Positions 47,842 to 57,268 of a stretch of DNA of 64,000 bases are shown here, one piece after another. This DNA comes from Sulfitobacter sp. OXR-159 (lineage in GTDB: Bacteria > Pseudomonadota > Alphaproteobacteria > Rhodobacterales > Rhodobacteraceae): assembly GCF_034377145.1 (NCBI RefSeq), contig NZ_CP139707.1, positions 691,001 through 755,000 of the forward strand, written 5' to 3'. Below the pieces are notes generated by a model that was not told the DNA's origin, did no database searches, and was given only the letters and a program-made list of their open reading frames with translations. A program made the position numbers and the translations under genes. Position 1 is the stretch's first letter. Each line of letters opens with the position of its first letter.

Positions 47842-49146
47842 ATGAGCGCGCGGGATATTCTGGCGCGGCTGCGCCATGGTGAGGCATTGGATGCAGAGGC
47901 CCTGACTTGGATGGCAGGCGCGCTGGCCGATGGCCGTGTCAGTAACGCGCAGGCCGGGGCCTTTGCCATGGGCATCTGCCTCAATGGGTTGGACCAGCCG
48001 GGCCGGGTGGCCTTGACCCTTGCGATGCGCGATTCGGGGCAGGTGTTGGACTGGGATTTGGACGGTCCCGTGCTCGACAAACACTCCACCGGCGGCGTGG
48101 GCGATTGCGTGTCGCTGATCCTTGCCCCGGCGCTGGCGGCTTGCGGCGCTTACGTGCCGATGATCTCGGGCCGGGGTTTGGGGCACACGGGCGGCACGCT
48201 GGATAAGCTCGAGGCGATCCCCGGCGTTAGCACGCAGTTGGAAGAGGCGCAGTTTCGCGCGGTCGTGCGGGACGTGGGCTGCGCCATTGTCAGCGCCAGC
48301 GGCGACATCGCCCCGGCGGACCGGCGGCTTTATGCGGTGCGGGATGTGACTTCGACCGTGGATTCGCTCGATCTGATCACCGCCTCGATCCTGTCGAAAA
48401 AGCTCGCCGCTGGGCTGGATGGGTTGGTGCTGGATGTAAAGGTCGGCTCGGGCGCTTTCATGAAGGAACTGTCGCAGGCGCGCGCCTTGGCCGAAGCACT
48501 AAGCGGCACCGCCACGGCGGCGGGTTGCCCGACGACGGCGGTGATCAGCGATATGAACCAGCCGCTGGTGCCGAGCCTTGGCAACGCGCTGGAAGTGGCC
48601 GAGGTGATGCGGGTGTTAACCGGAGCGGCCACCGGGCCAATCCTTGATGTAACGGCTGAACTGGGGGGCGGTCTGCTCGCCAATGGAGGACTGGCCGCGA
48701 GTGCCGAGGCGGGGGCCGATGCCCTGCGCGCGGCGGTCCGCGATGGCCGCGCATTGGAACATTTCACCCGCATGCTGAGCGCCATGGGCGCGCCCGCCGA
48801 TTTCGCCGAAAACTGGGGGCGCATCCTGCCCAAAGCTCCGGTGATCCGCGCTGTGCCTGCGCCGCGCGGCGGCACCGTCAGCGAGATCGACGGCGCGGCA
48901 CTCGGCATGGCGGTGGTCAATCTCGGCGGGGGCCGGGTGGTCGAGGCGGACCAGATCGACCCGGCAGTAGGCCTGTCGGAAGTGCTGCGCTTGGGCGATG
49001 AGGTCCGTGCGGGCCAGCCCTTGGCGCTGATCCATGCGGCGGGGGACGCGGCTGCGGATGCGGCGGAAGCGGCGGTTCTGGCGGCAATCACGCTTGGCGA
49101 TACGCCGGTCAAAGCGCCGGATTTGATCTTGGAAAGGATCGGCTGA
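47842..49146 (+). CDS. deoA: Thymidine phosphorylase
   Basis: A 434-residue pyrimidine-nucleoside phosphorylase splitting thymidine or deoxyuridine to base and deoxyribose-1-phosphate. The phosphate-binding signature is DKHSTGGVGDCVSLIL, followed by SGRGLGHTGGTLDKLEAI and LDVKVGSGAFM. The start at ATG 47842 (MSARDILARLRHG) has only a weak Shine-Dalgarno (aggg), consistent with coupling to cdd. Its stop shares one base with the deoB start. Confidence 0.96.
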   Translation: MSARDILARLRHGEALDAEALTWMAGALADGRVSNAQAGAFAMGICLNGLDQPGRVALTLAMRDSGQVLDWDLDGPVLDKHSTGGVGDCVSLILAPALAACGAYVPMISGRGLGHTGGTLDKLEAIPGVSTQLEEAQFRAVVRDVGCAIVSASGDIAPADRRLYAVRDVTSTVDSLDLITASILSKKLAAGLDGLVLDVKVGSGAFMKELSQARALAEALSGTATAAGCPTTAVISDMNQPLVPSLGNALEVAEVMRVLTGAATGPILDVTAELGGGLLANGGLAASAEAGADALRAAVRDGRALEHFTRMLSAMGAPADFAENWGRILPKAPVIRAVPAPRGGTVSEIDGAALGMAVVNLGGGRVVEADQIDPAVGLSEVLRLGDEVRAGQPLALIHAAGDAAADAAEAAVLAAITLGDTPVKAPDLILERIG

Positions 49147-50336
49147 TGGGACGTGCATTCTTGGTCGTGATCGATTCCGTGGGCATCGGCGGCGCGCCGG
49201 ACGCGGGGGATTTCTTTAACGGCGATCTGCCCGATACCGGGGCGAACACGCTGGGCCATATCGCGCAGTCCTGTGCCGCGGGAGAGGCAGAAGAGGGGCG
49301 GAGCGGACCGCTTGCCCTGCCGCATCTTGACCGGTTGGGGCTGGGTGCCGCGCTGACGCTCGCCAGCGGGATGGAAGCGCCTGGTTTGAGTGCTGCGGCC
49401 GAAGGCCTCTGGGGGGCTGCGACGGAGGTTTCGCAGGGCAAAGACACCCCCTCGGGCCATTGGGAATTGTCCGGGCTGCCGGTGCCATGGGCTTGGCATT
49501 ACTTCCCCGATGAGACTCCCGCCTTTCCTGCAGACCTGACCGCAGAGGTCGCGCGGCTGGCGGGCACCGATGGCATCTTGGGCAATTGCCACGCCTCCGG
49601 CACGGCGATCATCGAACGGCTGGGGGCGGAACACTGCGGGAGCGGCTGGCCGATCTGCTATACCTCAGCCGACAGTGTTTTCCAGATCGCCGCCCATGAA
49701 GAGACCTTTGGCCTCGACCGTTTGCTGAAGCTTTGCGAAGACATCGCACCCCGCCTGCATGAGATGAAGGTGGGCCGTGTCATCGCACGGCCCTTCACCG
49801 GCGAACCGGGTGCATTCCAGCGCACCGCGAACCGCCGCGACTATGCCATCATGCCGCCGAAACCAGTGCTGACCAATTGGGTGCAAAACGCCGGTGGGCG
49901 GGTCTACGCGGTGGGCAAGATCGGCGACATCTTTACCATGCAAGGCATTGATGAATTGCGCAAAGGGCCGGATGCCAAGCTGATGGAACATCTGCATGAT
50001 CTGCTGGATGAGGCCGAAGACGGCAGCCTGACCTTCGCCAATTTCGTGGAGTTCGACAGCCTTTACGGTCACCGCCGCGATGTGTCGGGCTATGCCCGCG
50101 CGTTGGAGTGGTTCGACACCGAGATCGGCAAGGTGATTGCCGCGCTGCGCGAGGGGGACATGCTGGTCGTGACGGCGGATCACGGCAATGATCCGACATG
50201 GGCGGGCAGCGATCACACCCGCGAAAGGGTGCCGGTGCTGGTCGCCGGAACCGCGGCAGGGGAGCTGGGGCAGATCGGTTTTGCTGATGTGGCAGCGCTT
50301 GTCGCCGGGCATCTGGGGGTAGAGGTGCCAGCCTAG
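49146..50336 (+). CDS. deoB: Phosphopentomutase
   Basis: A 396-residue alkaline-phosphatase-superfamily mutase converting (deoxy)ribose-1-phosphate to the 5-phosphate. Metal-binding motifs are [18 protein letters not shown] at the N-terminus and [20 protein letters not shown] near the C-terminus, with [13 protein letters not shown] in between. Directly follows deoA (1-bp overlap). deoC, the aldolase for the product, is not in the window. Confidence 0.97.
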   Translation: MGRAFLVVIDSVGIGGAPDAGDFFNGDLPDTGANTLGHIAQSCAAGEAEEGRSGPLALPHLDRLGLGAALTLASGMEAPGLSAAAEGLWGAATEVSQGKDTPSGHWELSGLPVPWAWHYFPDETPAFPADLTAEVARLAGTDGILGNCHASGTAIIERLGAEHCGSGWPICYTSADSVFQIAAHEETFGLDRLLKLCEDIAPRLHEMKVGRVIARPFTGEPGAFQRTANRRDYAIMPPKPVLTNWVQNAGGRVYAVGKIGDIFTMQGIDELRKGPDAKLMEHLHDLLDEAEDGSLTFANFVEFDSLYGHRRDVSGYARALEWFDTEIGKVIAALREGDMLVVTADHGNDPTWAGSDHTRERVPVLVAGTAAGELGQIGFADVAALVAGHLGVEVPA

Positions 50337-50406
50337 CCGCGCAGCCTTTGCTTGCGAGCGGGGCGCTTGTGCGGCTAGAAGCGAGGCAAATAAAGGAGCC
50401 TGCCGC

Positions 50407-51048
50407 ATGACCGATACCCCCAATCATCTGACGATCGTTGACCATCCGCTGGTGCAGCACAAGCTGACCATCATGCGCGACAAAACCACCTCGACCGCCG
50501 CCTTCCGGCAATTGCTGCGCGAGATCAGCCAGCTTTTGGCCTATGAGGTAACGCGCGGCCTGCCGATGACGACCAAACGGGTCGAGACCCCGATGCAGGA
50601 GATGGACGCGCCGACGCTCGACGGCAAGAAGCTTGCGCTGATCTCGATCCTGCGCGCGGGCAACGGGCTGATGGACGGGGTTCTGGAGCTGATCCCCTCG
50701 GCACGGGTCGGTTTTGTTGGTCTTTACCGTGACGAAGAGACGCTGCAGCCGGTGCAGTATTACTTCAAGGTGCCCGAGGCGATGGAAGATCGTCTGGTCA
50801 TCGCCGTGGATCCGATGCTGGCCACCGGCAACTCCTCGGTCGCGGCGATCAACCTGCTGAAACAGGCGGGCGCCACCAACATCATCTTCCTTTGTCTGCT
50901 CGCCTCGCCCGAAGGTGTGGCCACGATGAAGGCCGCGCATCCGGACGTGCGCATCGTCACGGCCTCGCTGGATGAGGCGCTGAACGAGAAGGGCTATATC
51001 ATTCCGGGTCTGGGCGACGCGGGCGACCGGATGTTCGGCACAAAGTGA
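50407..51048 (+). CDS. upp: Uracil phosphoribosyltransferase
   Basis: A 213-residue type I phosphoribosyltransferase making UMP from uracil and PRPP. It has [39 protein letters not shown] and the PRPP loop [17 protein letters not shown], ending [14 protein letters not shown]. Last gene of cdd-deoA-deoB-upp, 70 bp after deoB with its own ggag Shine-Dalgarno. A loose inverted repeat (51068-51100) follows. Confidence 0.97.
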   Translation: MTDTPNHLTIVDHPLVQHKLTIMRDKTTSTAAFRQLLREISQLLAYEVTRGLPMTTKRVETPMQEMDAPTLDGKKLALISILRAGNGLMDGVLELIPSARVGFVGLYRDEETLQPVQYYFKVPEAMEDRLVIAVDPMLATGNSSVAAINLLKQAGATNIIFLCLLASPEGVATMKAAHPDVRIVTASLDEALNEKGYIIPGLGDAGDRMFGTK

Positions 51049-51135
51049 TCCGGTAAGTTTCGCTATTCAGCGCGTGGTGCTTTACTCAGGCCGCGCGCTG
51101 AGGCATCGTTCTACTAGATAGTGTGGGGGCATTAG

Positions 51136-52602
51136 ATGACACTTACCAAAAGTATTGCCATGGCAGTGATCGTGGCCGCTTTGGGCGTCGGCGGATCGCA
51201 GACCCAAGCGCAAGACAGCCGCAGCCAGCCAGCGGAGTTTCCGCCGTCTTCCTACAAGGGCAAGCAATATGTCGACAGCGCGGGATGTGTGTTCATCCGT
51301 GCGGGCATCGACGGCGATGTGTCATGGGTCCCCCGCATGAGCCGCGCGCGCCAGCAGATCTGTGGTTTCCAGCCCACGAACGGCGTGCAAGTGGCGGCTG
51401 CACAGGCGACAACAGCAGCGAAGACCAAGGTCGAAGCCGCCCCCGCCAAAACGCCGCCGACCCGCGTCGCCGAAGTGCAAGCGCCCAAGGTGAAACCGCA
51501 AGCCCCCGTGGCCCGGCCCGCACCGCAAAAGGTGGTGCGCCGTGTGGCTCCGGCCCCGGTTCGCGCATCCGCCCCCAAAGTCGTGCGCGAAACCGCACCG
51601 CGCCCCGTGCCCGTGGTGCCGAGCCGACCCGTCGCTCTGGCTGCTCCGGCACCGGCTGGGTTCGTCACCGCTTGCCCCGGCGCTTCGCCTCTGTCGCAGC
51701 GCTATATGCGGCGGGGGGATGGCTATAGCGTGCGTTGTGGCCCGCAGGCCGAACCTATCGTGACAGGCCGTCTTGCGCCCACCACCCCACAGCGCGGCAC
51801 GGCCCCTCAGCCTTACCGTAGCGCAGGGATGATGCCCGGCGTGGCCGCAGCGCCCGCACGTGTCGTCGCCCCCGCCGTGGTTGCGGCGCCGGTGGTCAGC
51901 GCGCCGCTTGCCCGGGCCGTGGGCACCCAAACACGGATCGTGCCGAAACATGTGGCGATCAACCGATTGAACACGACAAACGTCAAAGTTCCCCACGGCT
52001 ATCGTAAGGTCTGGGAGGACGACCGTCTGAACCCGCACCGCGCCGAGCAGACCTTGGAAGGCCGCGCCGATATGCTGCTGGTCTGGACCCAGACCGTGCC
52101 GCGCCGTTTGGTGAACAAGGCCACTGGCGAAGATGTGACCGCCAAAGTACCGCTGATCTACCCCTATCTCGATATCGAAACGCAGCGCCGCAAGCTGGGG
52201 GTGGTCAAGATTGTTGAACGGGACGGCCAAGTGGTGAAACGTGTTCTGCGCTACCGCAATGCCGCGCCGATCCACCGCGATGCCCGCCCGGTTAAGAGAG
52301 CGCCGGTGAAGGCCGCGCCGGTGAAGGCTGCACCGGTCTATTCCAGCCGGTCGGCCCCGGCAGCGCAGGTCAGCACCAAGGCAGGCTATGTGCAGGTTGG
52401 TGTCTTTGGTAGCCCTGCCAATGCGCAGCGCGCAGCGCGTCAGATCGCATCCATGGGCATGCCTGCCCGCATCGGCAAACAGACACGCGGCGGCAAGACC
52501 TATCACAGCGTTCAGGCAGGCCCCATCGCGGGTGGCTCGGCCCAAGCGGCGCTTGGTCAGCTGCGCCGGGCGGGATACCGGGACGCCTATCTGCGCCGCT
52601 AA
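51136..52602 (+). CDS. SPOR-domain periplasmic/envelope protein
   Basis: A 488-residue protein with a signal peptide (MTLTKSIAMAVIVAALGVGG, cleavage near TQAQD). A short globular segment with two Cys (DSAGCVFIRAGIDGDVSWVP) leads to a long Ala/Pro/Val low-complexity region (about 85-275). A conserved block follows with VPHGYRKVWEDDRLNPHRAE, then a KAAPVKAAPV repeat, and a C-terminal SPOR domain (about 410-488, GYVQVGVFGSPANAQRAARQ). SPOR domains bind denuded peptidoglycan at division sites, so a cell-division or envelope role is likely. Confidence 0.88.
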   Translation: MTLTKSIAMAVIVAALGVGGSQTQAQDSRSQPAEFPPSSYKGKQYVDSAGCVFIRAGIDGDVSWVPRMSRARQQICGFQPTNGVQVAAAQATTAAKTKVEAAPAKTPPTRVAEVQAPKVKPQAPVARPAPQKVVRRVAPAPVRASAPKVVRETAPRPVPVVPSRPVALAAPAPAGFVTACPGASPLSQRYMRRGDGYSVRCGPQAEPIVTGRLAPTTPQRGTAPQPYRSAGMMPGVAAAPARVVAPAVVAAPVVSAPLARAVGTQTRIVPKHVAINRLNTTNVKVPHGYRKVWEDDRLNPHRAEQTLEGRADMLLVWTQTVPRRLVNKATGEDVTAKVPLIYPYLDIETQRRKLGVVKIVERDGQVVKRVLRYRNAAPIHRDARPVKRAPVKAAPVKAAPVYSSRSAPAAQVSTKAGYVQVGVFGSPANAQRAARQIASMGMPARIGKQTRGGKTYHSVQAGPIAGGSAQAALGQLRRAGYRDAYLRR

Positions 52603-52621
52603 GCGCGTTGCAAGGACAAGC

Positions 52622-52663
52622 AAAAAGGCCAGCCGTGGTGTCCCCCCGGCTGGCCTTTTTCTT
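52622..52663. terminator. Bidirectional terminator after the SPOR gene
   Basis: Perfect 14-bp stem AAAAAGGCCAGCCG (52622-52635) / CGGCTGGCCTTTTT (52647-52660), followed by CTTT. Serves both the SPOR gene and the convergent gene ending at 52679. Confidence 0.93.
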
Positions 52664-52678
52664 TGGCGGATCGTTCAG

Positions 52679-53692
52679 TCAGCCGCCGCAGATGCTTTGC
52701 AGTCGCAGCCAATCGGCATCCGACATCAGCGGCGCGGTCAGCTTGCCGTTCATCGGGTCGCCTTCGATTAGGGGCAGGGTGCTTTCGCCGGTGATGTCGC
52801 GGGCAAAGGCATAGGGTTTGCTGCGCAACTCGGCCTTGGCAAAACGTGCCAACTGGGCGTCGACTTTCGGTGTCGCGGCGGGGCGCATCAGCAGTTGCTC
52901 GGCATAGGCGTCCAGCGCTTCCGAAGAGATATCGCCGGTGGTCAGCAGGCGGAAGTTTTCGCGCAGGCCCACGGCCTCTAGCAGCGCGCGCAGCGGGTCA
53001 TGTTCGCTGCGTGCCACATCTTCGGTGAGCACATAGCCCGCAGCAACATCGGGTTCTTCGTAATCCTCCAGCACCGCGCGGTCGAGTACGATAAGACGCC
53101 CCGGCAGATGTAGGCTGGCACGGGTCATATCGGGCAGGATCGCCACGCGCCCCACCTCCAAGCGTTTGGTGAGCCGCGACAGCGCGGCACTGCCGCCGGG
53201 GCTTTCGCAGGCGGGGCCGGACACCCGTTCAAGCCGCTTCAGCAGCGCCGTGCCCAATGAGACGCGCTTGACCTCGGGGACCACTTTGATCGCGTGATCG
53301 CGCAGCGCGCCGGGCATCCAAAAGACCGCCAGCGCCGCCACCACGGCGACAGAGGCGACCATGCCCACCCACCGCAAGCGGCCCGGCTTCGGGCGGCTGC
53401 GGTTAATGGCGCGGCGCAGCTTTTCGATGGCCTCAATCATCTCGGTTTCATTGTCGGGCAGTTCCAGCGTCTCTCCCGGATCGCCGTCCGGATGATAGAG
53501 CGCGGGTGACTGGCCGGGATTGGTCCTGTCGACGGCAGCCAGCGACCAATGGGTCAGCGCCTGATCTTTGAGATCGCTGATCACCAGTGTCGCATCACCG
53601 ATAGAGACGATCACCTCGCGCCGCTGCGCATCGGGCGTGGCGCGCCAAAGGCCCGTCGCTTCGAGCCGGGCGTATTTTGTCAAGGCGGTCAT
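52679..53692 (-). CDS. Uncharacterised single-pass membrane protein
   Basis: A 337-residue protein. The cytoplasmic N-terminal part (1-125) begins MTALTKYARLEATGLWRATP and has a PH-like strand pattern (VIVSIGDATLVISDLKDQAL). A single TM helix, WVGMVASVAVVAALAVFWMP, lies near 128-147. The C-terminal 190 residues are extracytoplasmic and contain a peptidase-like RLIVLDRAVLEDYEEPDVAA pattern, and a Cys pair (ACESPGG and the terminal SICGG). I do not recognise a named family. The ATG at 53692 was chosen over an upstream codon. Confidence 0.7.
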   Translation of the reverse strand: MTALTKYARLEATGLWRATPDAQRREVIVSIGDATLVISDLKDQALTHWSLAAVDRTNPGQSPALYHPDGDPGETLELPDNETEMIEAIEKLRRAINRSRPKPGRLRWVGMVASVAVVAALAVFWMPGALRDHAIKVVPEVKRVSLGTALLKRLERVSGPACESPGGSAALSRLTKRLEVGRVAILPDMTRASLHLPGRLIVLDRAVLEDYEEPDVAAGYVLTEDVARSEHDPLRALLEAVGLRENFRLLTTGDISSEALDAYAEQLLMRPAATPKVDAQLARFAKAELRSKPYAFARDITGESTLPLIEGDPMNGKLTAPLMSDADWLRLQSICGG

Positions 53693-53776
53693 GGGGTTCT
53701 GCTGCGGGCCTGTCAGTTTTCGCCACTCTACCACGCGCTGCGGGATCAGCAATGGCAGGTGACATAATGCCCCGCC

Positions 53777-55402
53777 TTAGAGGTCCGCCGCCTGCTTGCG
53801 CAACTCGAACTTCTGGATCTTCCCGGTGGAGGTCTTGGGTAACTCCCCGAAAACCACCCGCTTGGGCGTTTTGAACCCGGCAAGACGTTCGCGGGCAAAG
53901 GTGATGAGTTCCTCTTGGCTGGCCTCCGACCCCGGCTTCAACTCGACGAATGCGCAAGGCACCTCGCCCCATTTCTCATGCGGTTGGGCCACCACGGCAG
54001 CCAGATTGACCGCGCCGTGGCCCATCAGCACGCCTTCGACCTCAACGCTTGAAATATTCTCTCCGCCGGAGATGATGATATCCTTGGCGCGGTCGGCGAT
54101 CTGGATATAGCCGTCGGGATGCTGCACCGCGATGTCGCCGGAATGGAAGTAACCGCCCGCAAAGGCTTCGGCGGTGGCCTCGGGGTTCTTGAGGTAGCCT
54201 TTCATCACCGCATTGCCGCGGATCATGATTTCGCCCTGTGCGGTGCCGTCGCGCGGGGTCTGGGCCATCTCGGCGTCCATCACCGTGATCTCTTCCATCA
54301 TCGGCATGGCGATGCCTTGGCGGGCTTTGATCCCGGTGCGCTCAGCCTCGGGCAGCCCGTCCCAATCGCCTTGCCACAGACATTCGGTGACATGGCCAAA
54401 GGTCTCGGTCAGCCCGTAGACCTGCGTGACGTTGAAACCCAGTTTCTCAATCTTCGACAGGGTTGCGGGGGCTGGCGGCGCGCCTGCGGTGAAAACCTCG
54501 ACGCGGTGATCGAAGGCGCGGCGGTCTTCTGCGCTGGCGTTGACCAGCATGTTCAGCACGATGGGCGCACCGCCGAAATGGGTGACGCCGTGATCCGCGA
54601 TGGCGTCATAGATCGCGCCCGCCGTGATGTCGCGGCAGCAGACCAGCGTGCCGCCCAAGAGCGGCATCATCCAAGTGTGGTTCCAGCCGTTGCAGTGAAA
54701 CAGCGGCACGATCTGCATGAAGACCGGGCGCAGCACCATCTGCCAAGAGACGACCGTGCCCATGGTCATCAGATAGGCCCCGCGGTGGTGATAGACCACG
54801 CCCTTGGGCCGCCCGGTGGTGCCGGAGGTATAGTTCAGCGCGAGGCTCTCCCATTCGTCGTCGGGCATGATCCAGCTAAAGTTCGGATTGGCCTCGGCCA
54901 GCAGGTCTTCGTATTGCGGATGTCGCCCGCTGGCCGGAAAGCCGACGGCGGGGTCGGGCACTTCGATGATCGCAGGGCATGTGCCGTCCATCCGCGCGCA
55001 GGCCTCTTCGGCCAGCGCCAGGAATTCGGTATCGACGAGCAGCACCTTGGCCCCACCGTGGTCGAGGATATAGGCCACCGTTTCAGGGTCGAGGCGGATG
55101 TTGATGGTGTTGAGCACGGCCCCGCAGGCAGGCACGCCAAAATGCGCCTCGGCCTGCGCGGGCAGGTTGGGGATCAGGGTCGCGACCACGTCGCCCGGAG
55201 CCACGCCGATCTCGGCCAACAAGGCGGCAAGGCGGGTGCAGCGGTCATGGTACTGGGCATAGGTGACGCGGTGGTCACCGTAGATCACCGCGGTTTGCCC
55301 GGCAAAGACCTCTGCCGCCCGGCGCAGATGCGACAGTGGCGTTAGCGCCACAAAATTTGCTGCGCATTTTTCAAGCCCGCGCTCATCCGTCATCCACCCC
55401 AT
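53777..55402 (-). CDS. AMP-binding acyl-CoA ligase (medium/short-chain type)
   Basis: A 541-residue ANL-superfamily ligase. Motifs are LNYTSGTTGRPKGVVYHHRG, VYGLTETFGHVTECLW, YFHSGDIAVQHPDGYIQIAD and the C-terminal catalytic Lys in LPKTSTGKIQKFELR. Length and layout match medium-chain acyl-CoA or methylmercaptopropionate-CoA (DmdB-like) ligases of roseobacters; specificity cannot be decided here. Start ATG 55402 (MGWMTDERGLEKCAANF) follows gggagggg. Located upstream of the beta-oxidation genes at 57-64 kb but separated by a plus-strand pair. Confidence 0.9.
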   Translation of the reverse strand: MGWMTDERGLEKCAANFVALTPLSHLRRAAEVFAGQTAVIYGDHRVTYAQYHDRCTRLAALLAEIGVAPGDVVATLIPNLPAQAEAHFGVPACGAVLNTINIRLDPETVAYILDHGGAKVLLVDTEFLALAEEACARMDGTCPAIIEVPDPAVGFPASGRHPQYEDLLAEANPNFSWIMPDDEWESLALNYTSGTTGRPKGVVYHHRGAYLMTMGTVVSWQMVLRPVFMQIVPLFHCNGWNHTWMMPLLGGTLVCCRDITAGAIYDAIADHGVTHFGGAPIVLNMLVNASAEDRRAFDHRVEVFTAGAPPAPATLSKIEKLGFNVTQVYGLTETFGHVTECLWQGDWDGLPEAERTGIKARQGIAMPMMEEITVMDAEMAQTPRDGTAQGEIMIRGNAVMKGYLKNPEATAEAFAGGYFHSGDIAVQHPDGYIQIADRAKDIIISGGENISSVEVEGVLMGHGAVNLAAVVAQPHEKWGEVPCAFVELKPGSEASQEELITFARERLAGFKTPKRVVFGELPKTSTGKIQKFELRKQAADL

Positions 55403-55496
55403 GTGACCCCTCCCAAGGCATTGGTTGCGATTTGGGGTTGAGTATTGCTGCCGCGACGTGACTTTGAAAAGAGGGCAGAAGCGAAAAGGAGGGCAG

Positions 55497-56429
55497 ATGC
55501 AAGACGCAGCGGTGAAATCAGGCTTGGCGGCGCTTTGCGCCGTGAGCGGTATGGCGGCTTTGGGGCTTACGGATAACTTCGTTCCCTTCATAACCGAGCG
55601 CGGCTCGCTCTGGCAGTTTCATTTTGTGCGCGGTGTTATGGCGGTGGCCATTCTGATGGTGCTGGCGGCCCTTGGTTTCGGCATCCTGCGGCCAAGGCGG
55701 TTCTGGGCCGTGGCGGGGCGTAGCCTATTTCAGGCCGGGGCCATGTTGATCTATTTCGGCTGTCTGGCCTTTTTGCCCATCGGCGTGGTGGTGGCCGGGC
55801 TTTTCACCTCGCCGCTCTTCGTGCTGATGATCTCGGCCCTGTTTCAAGGCAAGCGCGTCGGGCCATGGCGGTGGGGGGCCGTGGCGGTGGGCTTTGCCGG
55901 GGCGTTGATGGTGATCCGCCCCGACCCGAGCGATCTTGACCCCGTGGCCTTTCTGCCGCTCTTGGCCGGGGCGCTCTATGCGATCGGGGCCGTGGCGACG
56001 CGGGCATGGTGCGAGGGGGAGAGCACGATGGTCATGACCGCAGGCTTTTTCGGCATGTTGGCGGTCATGGGCGGCATCGGTGTCATGGTTTTGCCGGGTG
56101 CGGAGGTGGCAGGGCCCGAAGGTTTCGTCAGCCGCACATGGGGGCCGCTGGATGGCGCGATGTGGTTCTGGATCGCGGTGCAGGCGGTAGGCTCGCTCAT
56201 CGGCATCGGGTTTCTGGTGCGCGGCTACCAATTGGGCGAGGCCGGTCATGTGGCGATTTTTGAGTATTCCCTGCTGATTTTCGCCAGCTTCTGGGCCTAT
56301 GTCCTATGGGACCAGCAGGTGCCGCCCATGGGCTTTGCGGGCATGGCGTTGATTGCACTGGCGGGGGCGGTCATCGCGCTGCGCAGTGATGAGCCATCTA
56401 CCTTGCGCGCGCCGGAGGCGGTGGAGTGA
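55497..56429 (+). CDS. EamA/DMT family transporter
   Basis: A 310-residue membrane protein with about ten helices in two EamA repeats, for example MAALGLTDNFVPFITERGSLWQFH, here continuing FVRGVMAVAILMVL, and a second half FWIAVQAVGSLIGIGFLVRG. Substrate unknown. ATG 55497 has aaggaggg ideally spaced. Its stop overlaps the GTG start of the sulfotransferase by 4 bp, suggesting that the two are co-translated. Confidence 0.87.
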   Translation: MQDAAVKSGLAALCAVSGMAALGLTDNFVPFITERGSLWQFHFVRGVMAVAILMVLAALGFGILRPRRFWAVAGRSLFQAGAMLIYFGCLAFLPIGVVVAGLFTSPLFVLMISALFQGKRVGPWRWGAVAVGFAGALMVIRPDPSDLDPVAFLPLLAGALYAIGAVATRAWCEGESTMVMTAGFFGMLAVMGGIGVMVLPGAEVAGPEGFVSRTWGPLDGAMWFWIAVQAVGSLIGIGFLVRGYQLGEAGHVAIFEYSLLIFASFWAYVLWDQQVPPMGFAGMALIALAGAVIALRSDEPSTLRAPEAVE

Positions 56430-57067
56430 TCATCAGCCGGGGCCGTCGCTATGTCTTTGTGCATATCCCCAAAACGGGGGGCACCTCGCTCGCGCTGGCT
56501 TTGGAAGGGCGGGCGATGAAGGACGACCTGATGCTGGGTGACACGCCGAAGGCGCTGAAACGGCGGCGGCGGTTGCAAGGCGTGCAGGCGGCGGGGCGGC
56601 TCTGGAAACACTCAACGCTGGCGGATGTCGACGGGCTGCTGCGGCCTGAGGAGTTGGACGGGTTGTTTTGCTTCACGCTGGTGCGCAACCCGTGGGACCG
56701 GGTGGCGAGCTATTATCGCTGGCTGCGCAGGCAGGGGTTCGACCATCCGGCGGTGGGTCTGGCGAAGCAGTCGGATTTCGCGGGGTTTTTGCGGCATCCG
56801 CAGACGCGGGCCAGCCTGCGCGCTTGGCCCGCGCGGCGGTATATGGCGGATGCGGCGGGGCGGGAACACTGTAATCTCTATATCCGGTTGGAGTATTTCC
56901 CAGCGGATGCGCAGCCGTTGTTCGAGCATCTGGGTTTTGAATTGGAATTGCCGCGAGTGAATGCCTCAGCAGGGGCTGCGGCCTATACGCCTGAGTTGCG
57001 CGATATTGTGGCGGAGGTTTGCGCCGAGGATATCGCGCGATTTGGTTACGCTGACGACGGCCCCTAG
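56426..57067 (+). CDS. Sulfotransferase family 2-type protein
   Basis: A 213-residue PAPS-dependent sulfotransferase-like protein. The 5'-phosphosulfate loop is YVFVHIPKTGGTSLALAL near residues 9-26 and the 3'-phosphate motif is FTLVRNPWDRVASYYRWLRR (about 82-101), the same order as eukaryotic-type carbohydrate sulfotransferases. Starts at GTG 56426 inside the transporter stop. The small size suggests a minimal catalytic domain with no targeting signal. Acceptor unknown. PAPS would come from the bifunctional SAT/APS kinase at 15-17 kb. Confidence 0.85.
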   Translation: MIISRGRRYVFVHIPKTGGTSLALALEGRAMKDDLMLGDTPKALKRRRRLQGVQAAGRLWKHSTLADVDGLLRPEELDGLFCFTLVRNPWDRVASYYRWLRRQGFDHPAVGLAKQSDFAGFLRHPQTRASLRAWPARRYMADAAGREHCNLYIRLEYFPADAQPLFEHLGFELELPRVNASAGAAAYTPELRDIVAEVCAEDIARFGYADDGP

Positions 57068-57091
57068 GCCCGGAATCAAGCCGCAGGCGCC

Positions 57092-57226
57092 GGGCCATCG
57101 CCTGCCCGCCCCCCGGTTAGGCGATTTGGCGAGGCTGGGCGGTACTTTACGGGCACACATCACTGCTGCGCCATAAAGTGGCACGAGGCCACCTTGGATC
57201 GCCGACCCGCAGGCAGGCGATGGCCC
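57092..57226. repeat. 135-bp segment bounded by exact 15-bp inverted repeats
   Basis: GGGCCATCGCCTGCC (57092-57106) is the exact reverse complement of GGCAGGCGATGGCCC (57212-57226). Between them is non-coding DNA with a smaller imperfect dyad (AAGTGGC / GCCACCTT, near 57176-57195). It occupies the gap between the sulfotransferase gene and the terminator of the beta-oxidation operon. No transposase is present. It could be a small non-autonomous repeat or a large hairpin. Confidence 0.6.
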
Positions 57227-57239
57227 TCATACCTCTACG

Positions 57240-57262
57240 AAAAAGGGGCGCCGAAGCGCCCC
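57240..57262 (-). terminator. Terminator of the beta-oxidation operon
   Basis: GGGGCGC (57245-57251), CGAA, GCGCCCC (57256-57262); on the minus strand followed by five T (57240-57244). It begins 6 bp after the FadB-type gene stop. Confidence 0.88.
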
Positions 57263-57268
57263 GATCTC

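Noticed and set aside
57092..57226. Attachment sites of an integrated element
   Set aside because: The arms are inverted rather than direct repeats, and neither an integrase nor a tRNA gene is nearby.
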